Below are positions 54,267 through 63,504 of a stretch of 64,000 bases of DNA, piece by piece. The notes beneath the pieces are model-generated. The model was not told the origin of the DNA. It saw only the letters and a program-made list of their open reading frames with translations, and did not search any database. Numbering within the stretch: position 1 is the first letter of the stretch; every line of letters begins with the position of its first letter. The DNA is from Bradyrhizobium semiaridum (GTDB lineage: Bacteria > Pseudomonadota > Alphaproteobacteria > Rhizobiales > Xanthobacteraceae). Where the stretch lies: the NCBI RefSeq assembly GCF_020329505.1, contig NZ_JAGKJJ010000002.1, forward strand, positions 372,001 to 436,000. Direction: 5' to 3'. Both the position numbers and the translations under genes were made by a program.

Positions 54267-54800
54267 ATGCATGCCCGTGCCGAAACCGCGGCCTCCTGGC
54301 CCGAGGAGATCTTTTCGATATTGCAGCGCTTCGAGGTCCGTCAGGTGCCTTACGTGCCGGACGCCGGACATTCGCAGCTGATCGAGCGCGTCCTCGGCTC
54401 CTCGACCATGCGCGGCATCGCGCTGACGACCGAGGAGGAGGGTGTGGCGCTGCTCGCCGGCGCCTGGGCCGGCGGCCAGCGCGGCGTGTTGTTGATGCAA
54501 TCGAGCGGGGTCGGCAATTGCATCAACATGCTCTCGCTGGTGCAGATCTTCCGCCTGCCGTTCCTGACGCTCGTGACGATGCGCGGCGAGTGGGGCGAGT
54601 TCAATCCCTGGCAGGTGCCGATGGGCTCGAACACCCAGGGCATCCTCGAACTGTCCGGCGTCAAGGTGCTGCGCGCCTCGCACCCCGAGGAGGTGCGCGA
54701 GGTCGTCGAGGCCGGCGCCGCGCAGGCCTACAACGCCTGCACGCCCACCGCCGTCCTGCTGTCGCAGCGCCTGATCGGGGCAAAGGTCTTCACCAAATGA
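54267..54800 (+). CDS. ThDP-dependent decarboxylase, alpha (PYR) subunit
   Basis: A 177-residue ThDP PYR-domain protein. The catalytic Glu is in LTTEEEGVALLAGAWAGGQRGVLLMQSSGVGNCINML, a segment characteristic of sulfopyruvate decarboxylase ComD and phosphonopyruvate decarboxylase. The ATG at 54267 is preferred over upstream in-frame codons. It overlaps the beta gene by four bases (ATGA) and forms a two-subunit enzyme with it. The natural substrate could be sulfopyruvate, phosphonopyruvate or another C3 oxo-acid. Confidence 0.85.
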   Translation: MHARAETAASWPEEIFSILQRFEVRQVPYVPDAGHSQLIERVLGSSTMRGIALTTEEEGVALLAGAWAGGQRGVLLMQSSGVGNCINMLSLVQIFRLPFLTLVTMRGEWGEFNPWQVPMGSNTQGILELSGVKVLRASHPEEVREVVEAGAAQAYNACTPTAVLLSQRLIGAKVFTK

Positions 54801-55387
54801 GCAAAGCCAATCTCCTCGACCGCCGCGCCGTCGTCGCCGCACTGCTCAAGGATCGGGGCGGCGCCATTGCCGTCGGCGGCCTCGGCGCCTCCACCTATGA
54901 CATCGCCGCGGCCGGCGATCACGACCGCAACTTCTATCTGTGGGGCGGCATGGGCGGCGCCGTGATGATCGGGCTCGGCCTCGCGCTGGCGCAGCCGACG
55001 CTGCCGGTGGTGGTCATCACCGGCGACGGCGAGATGCTGATGGGCATCGGAAGCCTCGCCACCGTCGGCCTGCAACAGCCGAAAAACCTCTCGATCATCG
55101 TGCTTGATAATGAGGCTTACGGCGAGACCGGCGGCCAGGCCAGCCACACCGGGGCCGGCGTCGACCTCGTCGGCGTTGCCAAAGCGTGCGGAATCGGCGA
55201 TTGCAGGGCGATCTCGACCATGGCGGAGGTCGAGGGTTTTGCCTCGACTTTACAGGATGTTACGGCAGGCCCGCGGTTCGCCAGTGCGAAGATCGACGAC
55301 GCCAATCTGGAGCGCGTGCTGTCCAGCCGGGACGGCACCTACATCGTCAATCGGATCAGAGGGTCGCTCGGCCACAGTCCGATATAA
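54797..55387 (+). CDS. ThDP-dependent decarboxylase, beta (PP) subunit
   Basis: A 196-residue ThDP PP-domain protein. The cofactor motif runs from GDGEMLMGIGSLATVGLQQ to NLSIIVLDN. This resembles ComE or the C-terminal half of phosphonopyruvate decarboxylase. Together with the upstream subunit it equals a single-chain enzyme split in two. No phosphonate or coenzyme-M-type gene is nearby to fix the role. Confidence 0.85.
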   Translation: MSKANLLDRRAVVAALLKDRGGAIAVGGLGASTYDIAAAGDHDRNFYLWGGMGGAVMIGLGLALAQPTLPVVVITGDGEMLMGIGSLATVGLQQPKNLSIIVLDNEAYGETGGQASHTGAGVDLVGVAKACGIGDCRAISTMAEVEGFASTLQDVTAGPRFASAKIDDANLERVLSSRDGTYIVNRIRGSLGHSPI

Positions 55388-55428
55388 AATGACTTTCGCG
55401 GTGCAATAGAACCTTGACATTGGGTAAG

Positions 55429-55444
55429 GTGAGTGATTACTCAC
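55429..55444. promoter_or_regulatory. TetR operator in the RND operon promoter
   Basis: GTGAGTGATTACTCAC has perfect 6-bp arms around four bases. A TTGACA -35 box lies at 55414-55419, ten bases upstream, so the dyad covers the region from the spacer to the -10. The regulator's ATG at 55453 follows immediately. This is the layout expected for autorepression of tetR and the efflux genes. Confidence 0.65.
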
Positions 55445-55452
55445 GACCCCAA

Positions 55453-56154
55453 ATGTCGAACTTACGCATGACGAGTGATTTGCGGCGTCAGCTGATATTG
55501 AGCGCCGCAAAGCGATGCTTCGCCCGCAACGGCTTTGCCGGCACCACGACCAAGAGCGTGGCGGCCGCGGCTGCCATTTCCGAAGGGTTGCTGTTCAAGC
55601 ACTTCCCCTCGAAGGCCGCGCTTTATGCCGAGATCCTGGCCGAGGAGTGCGAAGCCGATCCCGATCTGGCGCATCTGCTGGGTCAGGAGCCGTCGACCGC
55701 GACGCTGGTCGAGCTGGTGCAGGGCATGGTGAGCCACTTCATGCAGCTTCGTGATGCGCCGGACCAGGAAGAGGCGCAGCGGATGCGGCTGATGGTGACC
55801 AGCCATCTCGACGACGGCGAGTTCGCGCGGCTGCTTTACGACAAAGTCGGCAAGCTGATCGGCCCGACCTTCGCCGCTTCGCTCGAGCGCGCAATCTCCG
55901 CGGGTGAAGCGACCAGGATCGGCGACGAGCCGCTCAACCTGTTCTGGTTTGCGCATCATACCGTGCTGATGGGCGCGCTGACGCAGCTTCCTGCGACACC
56001 ATGTCTCCCCTACGGCGATGCCGCTGCAGCCGAGCGGCAGCTTTGCCAATTCATTCTCCGCGGCATCGGACTTACCGAAGCCGCAATCTCAACTCATTTG
56101 AGCCGCGAGCCGTCACCGAGTGCGGGACAGTCGGTAACTGCAGAAAGTGCATGA
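55453..56154 (+). CDS. TetR-family repressor of RND efflux
   Basis: A 233-residue regulator. The helix-turn-helix spans about 8-55 (RRQLILSAAKRCFARNGFAGTTTKSVAAAAAISEGLLFKHFPSKAALY). The ATG at 55453 is chosen because the promoter and dyad lie just before it, and an upstream TTG at 55414 would fall in the -35 box. The adaptor gene starts 1 bp after its stop, so it is in the same operon. Confidence 0.9.
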   Translation: MSNLRMTSDLRRQLILSAAKRCFARNGFAGTTTKSVAAAAAISEGLLFKHFPSKAALYAEILAEECEADPDLAHLLGQEPSTATLVELVQGMVSHFMQLRDAPDQEEAQRMRLMVTSHLDDGEFARLLYDKVGKLIGPTFAASLERAISAGEATRIGDEPLNLFWFAHHTVLMGALTQLPATPCLPYGDAAAAERQLCQFILRGIGLTEAAISTHLSREPSPSAGQSVTAESA

Positions 56155-56155
56155 C

Positions 56156-57349
56156 ATGAACATTCAGTCCGAAAGCCACATCTCGGGGCAACCGATCAAG
56201 GAAAAGCCGGCCAAGCGCCCGGTCCGCATGGTGCGCTGGTTCGTCATCGTTGGCTTGCTGCTGGCCGTGCTGGTCGGCGGGCTGGTCGGCTTCAACGCCT
56301 TCCGCAGCCACATGATCGCGCAGTTCTTCGCCAACAACAAGCCGCCGCCGTCAAACGTCTCCGCGGTCGAGGCGAAGTCCGAGGTGATTCCGAACCTGCT
56401 CACCGCGGTCGGCGATCTCGTCGCGGTGCATCAGGTCAACGTCACTTCCGACGTGTCCGGCCGCATCACCGATATCCTGTTCACGGCCGGCAGCCATGTG
56501 AAGGCGGGCACGCCGCTGGTGCAGTTGTTCGATGCACCCGAGCAGGGCGACCTCGCCAATTACAAGGCGCAGGCCACCGTTGCCGAACTGCAGCTCGATC
56601 GTGCCAAGCAGCTCGCCTCGCGCCAGTTCGGACCGCAGTCCACCGTCGATCAGGCGCAGGCGACCTACGACCAGGCCAAGGCAGGCATCGCCAAGACCGA
56701 GGCGCTGATCTCGCAGAAGCTGGTGCGCGCGCCGTTCGAGGGTGACCTCGGCGTTCGCATGGTCGAGGTCGGCCAGTACTTGAACGCCGGCACACAGATC
56801 GTGACGTTGACCGACTTGTCGGTGCTGTATGCCAACCTGACCGTCACCGAAAAGCAGAGCTCGCAGATCAAGGTCGGTCAGACCGTGCGGGTTGTGGTCG
56901 ACGCCTATCCGGGCCGCACCTTCGAGGGCAAGATCACGACGATCGAGCCGCAGATCTCGACCGACACCCGCAACATCCGTGTGCAGGCCACGATCCAGAA
57001 CCCGGATCGCATCCTCAAGCCCGGCATGTTCGCGACCACCACGATCGTGCTGCCGGAGAAGCCCGCCGTCGTCACCGTTCCGGAGACGGCGGTCGACTAC
57101 ACGCTGTATGGCGACTCGGTGTTCCTGATCAACGAGAAGAAGAGCGACGACGGCAAGATCACGCTGACCGCCGACCGTACCTTCGTGAAGACCGGCAATC
57201 GCGTCGAGGGCCGTGTCGAGATCCTCAAGGGCCTGAAGCCCGGCGACAAGGTCGTTGCGGTCGGCCAGATCAAGCTGCAATCGGGCATGCCGGTTGCGAT
57301 CTCGACCGATCCGCCGCCGCCGGTGCCGGCCGAGCCGCCGCGCTACTGA
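56156..57349 (+). CDS. RND efflux periplasmic adaptor (MFP)
   Basis: A 397-residue HlyD/AcrA-type adaptor. There is one N-terminal membrane segment (about 26-48, VRWFVIVGLLLAVLVGGLVGF) with no lipobox. A barrel-sandwich/lipoyl part lies near residue 75 (LTAVGDLVAVHQVNVTSDVSGRI), then a short coiled-coil hairpin (VAELQLDRAKQLASRQFGPQ), and a beta-barrel domain around FEGKITTIEPQISTDTRNIRVQATIQNP. It joins the RND pump to an outer-membrane channel. No channel gene follows. Confidence 0.93.
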   Translation: MNIQSESHISGQPIKEKPAKRPVRMVRWFVIVGLLLAVLVGGLVGFNAFRSHMIAQFFANNKPPPSNVSAVEAKSEVIPNLLTAVGDLVAVHQVNVTSDVSGRITDILFTAGSHVKAGTPLVQLFDAPEQGDLANYKAQATVAELQLDRAKQLASRQFGPQSTVDQAQATYDQAKAGIAKTEALISQKLVRAPFEGDLGVRMVEVGQYLNAGTQIVTLTDLSVLYANLTVTEKQSSQIKVGQTVRVVVDAYPGRTFEGKITTIEPQISTDTRNIRVQATIQNPDRILKPGMFATTTIVLPEKPAVVTVPETAVDYTLYGDSVFLINEKKSDDGKITLTADRTFVKTGNRVEGRVEILKGLKPGDKVVAVGQIKLQSGMPVAISTDPPPPVPAEPPRY

Positions 57350-57433
57350 TGCGATCATCATTATCAGGAGGGCCCAGCGGGGCCCTCCGCCACGCGCTGC
57401 CGAATTCGGCGCACAACAAGAATAGAGTTGGCG

Positions 57434-60400
57434 ATGGCCTTCACTGATATTTTCATCAAGCGACCGGTGCTGTCGGTCGTGGTCAGCCTGCTGATCCTCT
57501 TGATCGGCTTGCGCGCGGCGATGGTGCTGCCGATCCGGCAATATCCGAACCTGTCGAACACCGTGGTGACGATCACGACGTCCTATCCCGGTGCGTCGCC
57601 GGAGCTGATCAACGGCTTCATCACCACGCCGATCGAGCAGGCCGTCGCCTCAGCGGAAGGCGTCGACTACATGACGTCGAACTCGGTGCTCGGCACCTCG
57701 ACGATCCAGGTCTACATCAAGCTCAATCACGATCCGAACCAGGCGCTGACCGAGGTGCTGGCCAAGGTCAACTCGGTCAAATACCTGATCCCGAAGGAAG
57801 CCTTCGACCCCGTGGTGACCAAGGCGACCGGCGACACCATCGCGGTGATGTATCTCGGATTCTCCAGCGAAGAGCTGACCGGATCGGCGATCTCGGACTA
57901 TCTGACCCGCGTCGTGCAGCCGGTACTCTCGACGGTCGACGGCGTCGCCTCCGCCGACATCCTGGGCGGCCAGACCTTTGCGATGCGCGTCTGGCTCGAC
58001 CCGACCCGGATGGCCGGACGCGGCGTGTCGCCGAACGACGTCGCCGCCGCGATCGCCGCCAACAACTTCCAGGCCGCCGCCGGCCAGACCAAGGGCTTCT
58101 TCATCGTTTCCAACGTGTCGGCCAATACCGACCTTCAGAACATCGATCAGTTCAAGCGGATGATCGTGAAGTCGAAGGACGGCGGCTTCGTGCGCATCGA
58201 GGACATCGCGACGGTGGAGCTCGCGGCGCAGAGCACCGATGCCAGCGTCGCCTTCAACGGCGAGCACGCGATCTTCATCGGCATCAAGGCGACGCCGCAG
58301 GGCAACCCGCTGAGCCTGGTGAAGGGCGTGCGCGCGCTGTTCCCCGATCTCGAGCGCAACCTGCCGCCGTCGATGAAGATGAAAGTGGCCTACGATTCCA
58401 CCAAATTCATCCAGTCGTCGATCGACGAGGTCGAGAAGACGCTCGGTGAAGCGGTGCTGATCGTCGTCGTCGTGATCTTCCTGTTCCTCGCCTCGCTCCG
58501 CTCGGTGGTCATTCCGGTCGTCACCATTCCGCTGTCGCTGGTCGGCGTCTGCATCCTGATGGCGGCGGCCGGCTTCAGCTTCAACCTCCTGACGCTGCTG
58601 GCGATGGTGCTGGCGATCGGCCTCGTGGTCGACGACGCCATCGTGGTGGTGGAGAACATCCACCGCCATCTCGAGGAGGGCATGCCACCGGTACAGGCGT
58701 CGCTGAAGGGCGCCCGCGAAATCGTCGGCCCGGTCATCTCGATGACCATCACGCTGGCGGCGGTGTACGCGCCGATCGGCTTCCTCGGCGGCGTCACCGG
58801 CGCGCTGTTCCGCGAATTCGCCTTCACGCTGGCCGGTTCGGTCATCGTCTCGGGCGTGGTCGCCCTGACGCTGTCGCCGATGATGTGCTCGGTGTTCCTC
58901 AAGAGCGCCGAAGAGGGCCGTTTCGCCAGGCTGGTCAACCGCGTGTTCGGTTCGATCACCCGCGGCTATGGCCGCATGCTCGATCGCTCGCTGGACTACC
59001 GGCCGATCACGGCCCTGTTCGCCCTGACCATCCTCGGTCTGGTCGGTTTCCTCTTCATGCACACCCAGAGTGAACTGGCGCCGCAGGAAGACCAGGGTAT
59101 CGTGTTCGCGGTGACCAAGGCGCCGAAATACGCCAACATCGACTACATCGATTTCTACGGCGACAAGATGGACAAGGAGTTCCAGAAGTTTCCGGAGACC
59201 GATCTGCGTTTCGTCCTGAACGGCATCACCGGTCCGCAGGGCGGCTTCGCCGGCATGCTGCTCAAGCCGTGGGATGAGCGCAAGCGCAGCGCGCAGACGC
59301 TGCAGCCGCTGGTGCAGAACGAGCTGTCGAAGATCGAGGGCATCAGCGCGTTCGCGTTCAGCTTGCCGCCGCTGCCGGGCGGTCCGGGCGGTCTGCCGGT
59401 CCAGATGGTGATCAGCTCGACGTCCGGCTTCCAGCAGGTCTTCGACCAGATGAACAAGCTGAAGGACGCCGCGCGCAAGAGCGGCCTGTTCATCGTCACC
59501 GACAGCGACCTCGACTTCAACCAGCCGGTCGTCCGGGTGAAGGTCGACCGCTCCAAGGCGAGCGATCTCGGCATCACCATGCAGTCGATCGGCAACGCGC
59601 TGGCGACGCTGCTCGGCGGCAACTACGTCAACCGCTTCAACCTCGAGGGTCGCTCCTATCAGGTGATCCCGCAGGTGCCGCGCGCCGCGCGCCTCGCACC
59701 GGAATCGTTCGACAATTACTATGTTCCGACCGCGACCGGGCAGCTGGTGCGGCTCTCGACCGTCGTCACGGTCGAGACCGGCGTCGATCCGAACGCGCTG
59801 ACGCACTATAACCAGCTCAACTCCGCCACCTTCCAGGCGGTGCCGATGCCGGGCGTCTCGATGGGACAGGCGGTGGATTTCCTGCAGGGCGAGGCAAAGA
59901 AGCTGCCGTCCGGCTTCAGCTACGACTTCCTGGCCGACTCCCGGCAATACGTCCGTGAAGGCAGCCAGCTGATGGTCACCTTCGCGTTCGCGATCATCAT
60001 CATCTTCCTGGTGCTGGCGGCGCAGTTCGAGAGCCTGCGCGACCCGTTCGTGATCATGATCAGCGTGCCGATGGCGATCGTCGGCGCCTTGATCCCGCTG
60101 TTCTTCGGCGTCGCCACCATGAACATCTACACCCAGGTGGGGCTGTTGACGCTGGTCGGGCTGATCACCAAGCACGGCATCTTGATGGTGGAGTTCGCCA
60201 ACGAGCTCCAGCTCAACGAAAAGCTCGACCGCCGCTCGGCGATCGAGATGGCGGCCCGGATCCGGCTGCGTCCGATCCTGATGACGACGGCGGCGATGGT
60301 CACCGGCCTGCTGCCGCTGCTGACCGCCTCGGGCGCCGGCGCGGCCAGCCGCTTCTCGATCGGCCTCGTCGTCGTGGCCGGCATGACGATCGGCACGCTG

Positions 60401-60538
60401 TTCACGCTGTTCGTGCTGCCGATGGTCTACACGGTGATCGCGACCGACCACGAGGCGGCGTCCCGTTCGGACCGGGCCAAGCAGATCGCCGATTTCGATC
60501 TCGGCGGCGGTCATCCGGGTGCACTGAAACCGACCTGA
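57434..60538 (+). CDS. RND efflux transporter permease
   Basis: A 1034-residue AcrB/MexF-type HAE1 pump. It has the N-terminal FIKRPVLSVVVSLLILLIGL helix, twelve predicted transmembrane helices and two large periplasmic loops. The proton-relay aspartates lie in GLVVDDAIVVVEN (TM4). The RPILMTTAAMVTGLLPLL motif in TM11 is present. It is full length and the start follows GAGTTGGCG. A strong terminator follows, closing the tetR-adaptor-pump operon. The pump would export hydrophobic toxins, antibiotics or plant compounds. Confidence 0.95.
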   Translation: MAFTDIFIKRPVLSVVVSLLILLIGLRAAMVLPIRQYPNLSNTVVTITTSYPGASPELINGFITTPIEQAVASAEGVDYMTSNSVLGTSTIQVYIKLNHDPNQALTEVLAKVNSVKYLIPKEAFDPVVTKATGDTIAVMYLGFSSEELTGSAISDYLTRVVQPVLSTVDGVASADILGGQTFAMRVWLDPTRMAGRGVSPNDVAAAIAANNFQAAAGQTKGFFIVSNVSANTDLQNIDQFKRMIVKSKDGGFVRIEDIATVELAAQSTDASVAFNGEHAIFIGIKATPQGNPLSLVKGVRALFPDLERNLPPSMKMKVAYDSTKFIQSSIDEVEKTLGEAVLIVVVVIFLFLASLRSVVIPVVTIPLSLVGVCILMAAAGFSFNLLTLLAMVLAIGLVVDDAIVVVENIHRHLEEGMPPVQASLKGAREIVGPVISMTITLAAVYAPIGFLGGVTGALFREFAFTLAGSVIVSGVVALTLSPMMCSVFLKSAEEGRFARLVNRVFGSITRGYGRMLDRSLDYRPITALFALTILGLVGFLFMHTQSELAPQEDQGIVFAVTKAPKYANIDYIDFYGDKMDKEFQKFPETDLRFVLNGITGPQGGFAGMLLKPWDERKRSAQTLQPLVQNELSKIEGISAFAFSLPPLPGGPGGLPVQMVISSTSGFQQVFDQMNKLKDAARKSGLFIVTDSDLDFNQPVVRVKVDRSKASDLGITMQSIGNALATLLGGNYVNRFNLEGRSYQVIPQVPRAARLAPESFDNYYVPTATGQLVRLSTVVTVETGVDPNALTHYNQLNSATFQAVPMPGVSMGQAVDFLQGEAKKLPSGFSYDFLADSRQYVREGSQLMVTFAFAIIIIFLVLAAQFESLRDPFVIMISVPMAIVGALIPLFFGVATMNIYTQVGLLTLVGLITKHGILMVEFANELQLNEKLDRRSAIEMAARIRLRPILMTTAAMVTGLLPLLTASGAGAASRFSIGLVVVAGMTIGTLFTLFVLPMVYTVIATDHEAASRSDRAKQIADFDLGGGHPGALKPT

Positions 60539-60561
60539 GGCTCCAGACTCATGCGTACAGG

Positions 60562-60602
60562 AAAGGCGGCAACTGGCGAGAGCCACTGCCGCCTTTTCTT
60601 TT
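60562..60602 (+). terminator. Intrinsic terminator of the RND operon
   Basis: A perfect 10-bp stem AAAGGCGGCA / TGCCGCCTTT has an inner 4-bp stem (TGGC / GCCA, loop GAGA) and is followed by TTTTCTTTT. It starts 23 bp after the pump stop. Confidence 0.9.
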
Positions 60603-60670
60603 GGCCGTGATATCCTTCGACGCGCGGACCGGGCAGGAAGCCCGCCTGACAAGATCTGGAGGAAACAGAC

Positions 60671-61414
60671 ATGGTGAGCGACTTCGTGGCAGGCAATTAC
60701 CGTTTCATCCCTGCCGTGTTCCAGTATTCGAGCGGTGCGCAGGCGAGTGCGGGCTACGAGATCGAGCGGGTGCGGTTCGACCGGCTGCTACCGCTCGCCG
60801 AAGGCTTTGCGCGGATCGCGGCCTACATCCAGAGCACGGGCCGGCCGCTGACCTCGTTCTGCGCCTGCGAGCTGCGGTCACCCGCCGCCTTCACGGAGGA
60901 GGGGTTTCGCGCCTTCAACCAGCATTACGTCAAGACGCTCGCTGAATGGGGCCTCTATGACGGCAGCACCAATCCGGTGGCGCGCAGCAATGTCTGCCCG
61001 GAAATCGACCCGCCGTCCGAGCCGTCGTTCTACGCGTTCTCGTTCACGCGGCCGAGCAGCGGCGCGTCGCCATCCTTCGTGATCGCAGGCGGCGCCGAGG
61101 CGCGCGGCGGCGCCGGCAGCTATCCCGAGCGCATCGTGCGCTATCGCGACCTCAGCCCGGACGCATGGCGGGAGAAGGTCCGCTTCACCACCGGCGAGAT
61201 GGAGCGCCGCCTTGCGGAGTTCGGCTTCGGCTGGACGGAGACCACCAACGTGCAGGCCTACACCGTCCACGACGTCCATCCCGTGATCGTCGACGAACTG
61301 GTCCGCCGCGGCGCCACGCGCTCCGGCTTGACCTGGCACTTCTGCCGCCCGCCGGTGGTCGATCTCGAATACGAGATGGATTGCCGCCGCGTGCTGCGCG
61401 AGGTGGTGATTTAG
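60671..61414 (+). CDS. CnbZ-like (2-aminomuconate-type deaminase) protein
   Basis: A 247-residue protein. Motifs include CACELRSPAAFTEEGFRAFNQHYVKTLAEWG, CPEIDPPSEPSFYAFSFTRPS and VQAYTVHDVHPVIVDELVRRGATRSGLTWHFCRPPVVDLEYEMDCRR. From memory this looks like proteins annotated as 2-amino-5-chloromuconate deaminase CnbZ. I am not sure of that function here, and no aminophenol pathway genes are visible nearby. Start ATG at 60671 after GGAGGAAACAGAC, an excellent ribosome site. It has its own transcription unit after the RND terminator. Confidence 0.5.
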   Translation: MVSDFVAGNYRFIPAVFQYSSGAQASAGYEIERVRFDRLLPLAEGFARIAAYIQSTGRPLTSFCACELRSPAAFTEEGFRAFNQHYVKTLAEWGLYDGSTNPVARSNVCPEIDPPSEPSFYAFSFTRPSSGASPSFVIAGGAEARGGAGSYPERIVRYRDLSPDAWREKVRFTTGEMERRLAEFGFGWTETTNVQAYTVHDVHPVIVDELVRRGATRSGLTWHFCRPPVVDLEYEMDCRRVLREVVI

Positions 61415-61479
61415 CGTCGTAAGAATCCTCCGCATCATTGTGAGGATCGTAGCGGCGACGGTGGGCCGCCCAAATCCAA

Positions 61480-61610
61480 CCCCGTCATCCTGAGGCGCGA
61501 GCCCTTGCGAGCCTCGAAGGATGCACGGCCCGGCTGGTGGCCGATTCATCCTTCGAGGCTCGCCCAGCAGCGCAATTGCGCTGCAGGGCTCGCACCTCAG
61601 GATGACGGGG
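61480..61610. repeat. Paired inverted repeat, family F
   Basis: The left arm CCCCGTCATCCTGAGGCGCG leads on to GAGCCTCGAAGGATG. The right arm CATCCTTCGAGGCTCGC leads on to CACCTCAGGATGACGGGG. An extra dyad CAGCGCAATTGCGCTG sits inside the right part. It lies between convergent genes (CnbZ-like and the ABC permease). Confidence 0.85.
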
Positions 61611-61636
61611 AAGAGGTGGTCGGCGTCGCTGATGGC

Positions 61637-62527
61637 CTACCGCGCCTTCGGGTCCAGCGCATCGCGCAGGCCGTCGCCGACCAGGTTGAACGACAGCACA
61701 ACCAGGAAGATCGCCAGCCCAGGCCAGATCGCCATCCAGGGCGCATTGGTGAGGAAGCGCTGCGCGGCGTTGAGCATGCTGCCCCAGGACGGCGCCGGCG
61801 GCTGCTGGCCGAGGCCGAGGAAGGACAGCGCGGCCTCGGCGATGATCGCGGCCGCGATCGACAGCGTCGCCTGCACCAGCAGCGCCGGCAGGATGTTCGG
61901 CAGGATGTGCACCAGCGCGATCCGCCAGCGCGGATTGCCCATGGCGCGCGCCGCCTCGATGTAATCCTCGACCTTGACGCTCAGCACCTGACCGCGGGTC
62001 AGGCGAATGAAGATCGGGGTTGCCGAGATGCCGATCGCGATCATCGCATTGCCGAGGCTCGGGCCGAGGAAGGCGGCGAGCGCGATCGCCAGGATCAGGA
62101 ATGGGCAGGCCAGCATCGCATCGGTGATGCGGCTGATCAGCGCGTCGATGAAGCCGCCGCGGTAGCCGGCGACGAGCCCGAGCGGGACGCCGATCGCCAG
62201 CGCGATACTGACGGAGGTCAGACCGGCGAGCAGCGAGGCGCGGGCGCCGAACACCACGCGGGCGAGCACGTCGCGGCCGAGCTCGTCGGTGCCGAACCAG
62301 TGCTGCGCCGACGGCGCTTTCCGCACCAGCGACCAGCTGGCAGCGGTCGGATCGTAGGGCACGATCCACGGCGCGAACACCGCCATAACGATGAAGACCG
62401 AGATCACGGAGAGGCCGAGGACTGCGCCCTTGCGCCGGATCAGCCGCCGCCCGGCGCGCCGCGCCGGGCTGTCGAGCGTTTCGGAGGCGGCGAGGGTGGG
62501 GAGCGGGCCGAGCGCGGCGTCGGTCAT
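61637..62527 (-). CDS. Peptide/nickel ABC transporter permease (DppC type)
   Basis: A 296-residue permease with an N-terminal OppC_N segment and about six helices. The motif EAARAMGNPRWRIALVHILPNILPALLVQ is the ATPase contact, and FGTDELGRDVLARVVFGARASL is the DppC/OppC hallmark. It starts four bases after the DppB stop. It is the last gene of this set inside the window; no ATPase gene follows. Confidence 0.93.
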   Translation of the reverse strand: MTDAALGPLPTLAASETLDSPARRAGRRLIRRKGAVLGLSVISVFIVMAVFAPWIVPYDPTAASWSLVRKAPSAQHWFGTDELGRDVLARVVFGARASLLAGLTSVSIALAIGVPLGLVAGYRGGFIDALISRITDAMLACPFLILAIALAAFLGPSLGNAMIAIGISATPIFIRLTRGQVLSVKVEDYIEAARAMGNPRWRIALVHILPNILPALLVQATLSIAAAIIAEAALSFLGLGQQPPAPSWGSMLNAAQRFLTNAPWMAIWPGLAIFLVVLSFNLVGDGLRDALDPKAR

Positions 62528-62531
62528 CGGC

Positions 62532-63473
62532 TCAGCTCCTCAGCCGCGGATTGACGAGGATATAGGCGAGATCGGCGATCAGATTGAGCGTGATGTAGAT
62601 CGTCGCGGTCGTCAGCACGACACCCTGCACCACGGCATAGTCGCGGTTGAACACGGCGTCGACGATCAGCTTGCCAAATCCCGGGATCGAGAAGATCTGT
62701 TCGGTCAAGACCGCGCCCGACAGCAGCGTGCCGAGCTCGAGCGCGCCGAGCGTGATGATCGGCGTCAGCGCGTTGCGCATCGCGTGCTTGAGGATCACCG
62801 AACGTTCGGACAGGCCCTTGGCGCGCGCGGTGCGGACATAGTCACTCTCCAGCACCTGCAGCATGGCGCTTCTGGTGTGCCGCATCAGGATCGCGGCAAT
62901 CGCGTTGCCGAGCACGAAGGCAGGCATGATCGAGGCGGCGAGGCTGGCGCGCCAGTTCTCGCTGAGCGGCACGTAGCCCGAGGCTGGCAGCCAGCCGAGC
63001 TGGACGGAAAACAGGAAGATCAGCATGATGCCGAGCCAGAAATTCGGCGTCGAGATGCCCCACAGCGCGAACAAATTGGCGCCGTAGTCCCAGGCCGTGC
63101 CCTTCTTCACCGCGGAGATGATGCCGGCAGGAATGCCGATCAGGAAAGCGATCACGATCGCCATGCCGGCGATCTGCATCGTGACCGGCAGCTTCTGCGC
63201 GATCAGTGCCAGCACCGGCATCTTGTTGCGCAAGGACTCGCCGAGGTCACCCGACAGCACGCCCTTGACCCAATAGACATATTGCACCGCGACCGGCTGA
63301 TCGAGATGGTACAGCTTGCGGATCTGCTCGATGACGGCAGGGTCGCGTTCCTCGCCGGCCATCACCAGCGCCGGATCGCCCGGCAGCAGGTGCTGCAGCG
63401 AGAAGATCAGCACCGACACGAAGAACAGCGTTGGGATGATCTGCAGCAGCCGCCTGGCGAGGAAATTCAGCAT
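62532..63473 (-). CDS. Peptide/nickel ABC transporter permease (DppB type)
   Basis: A 313-residue permease with about six helices. It has the N-terminal FLARRLLQIIPTLFFVSVLIFSL, the ATPase-contact motif RTARAKGLSERSVILKHAMRNALTP and the C-terminal VNPRLRS characteristic of DppB/OppB. It is followed directly by DppC. The substrate may be a dipeptide, oligopeptide, nickel or glycoside. Confidence 0.93.
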   Translation of the reverse strand: MLNFLARRLLQIIPTLFFVSVLIFSLQHLLPGDPALVMAGEERDPAVIEQIRKLYHLDQPVAVQYVYWVKGVLSGDLGESLRNKMPVLALIAQKLPVTMQIAGMAIVIAFLIGIPAGIISAVKKGTAWDYGANLFALWGISTPNFWLGIMLIFLFSVQLGWLPASGYVPLSENWRASLAASIMPAFVLGNAIAAILMRHTRSAMLQVLESDYVRTARAKGLSERSVILKHAMRNALTPIITLGALELGTLLSGAVLTEQIFSIPGFGKLIVDAVFNRDYAVVQGVVLTTATIYITLNLIADLAYILVNPRLRS

Positions 63474-63504
63474 TGTGAGCTCCGCGCCGCCATCGCCCTA
63501 GCCA

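Noticed and set aside
57650..60652. 1000-codon open frame antisense to the RND pump
   Set aside because: Low-complexity composition and no recognisable domain. The pump frame is unmistakable.
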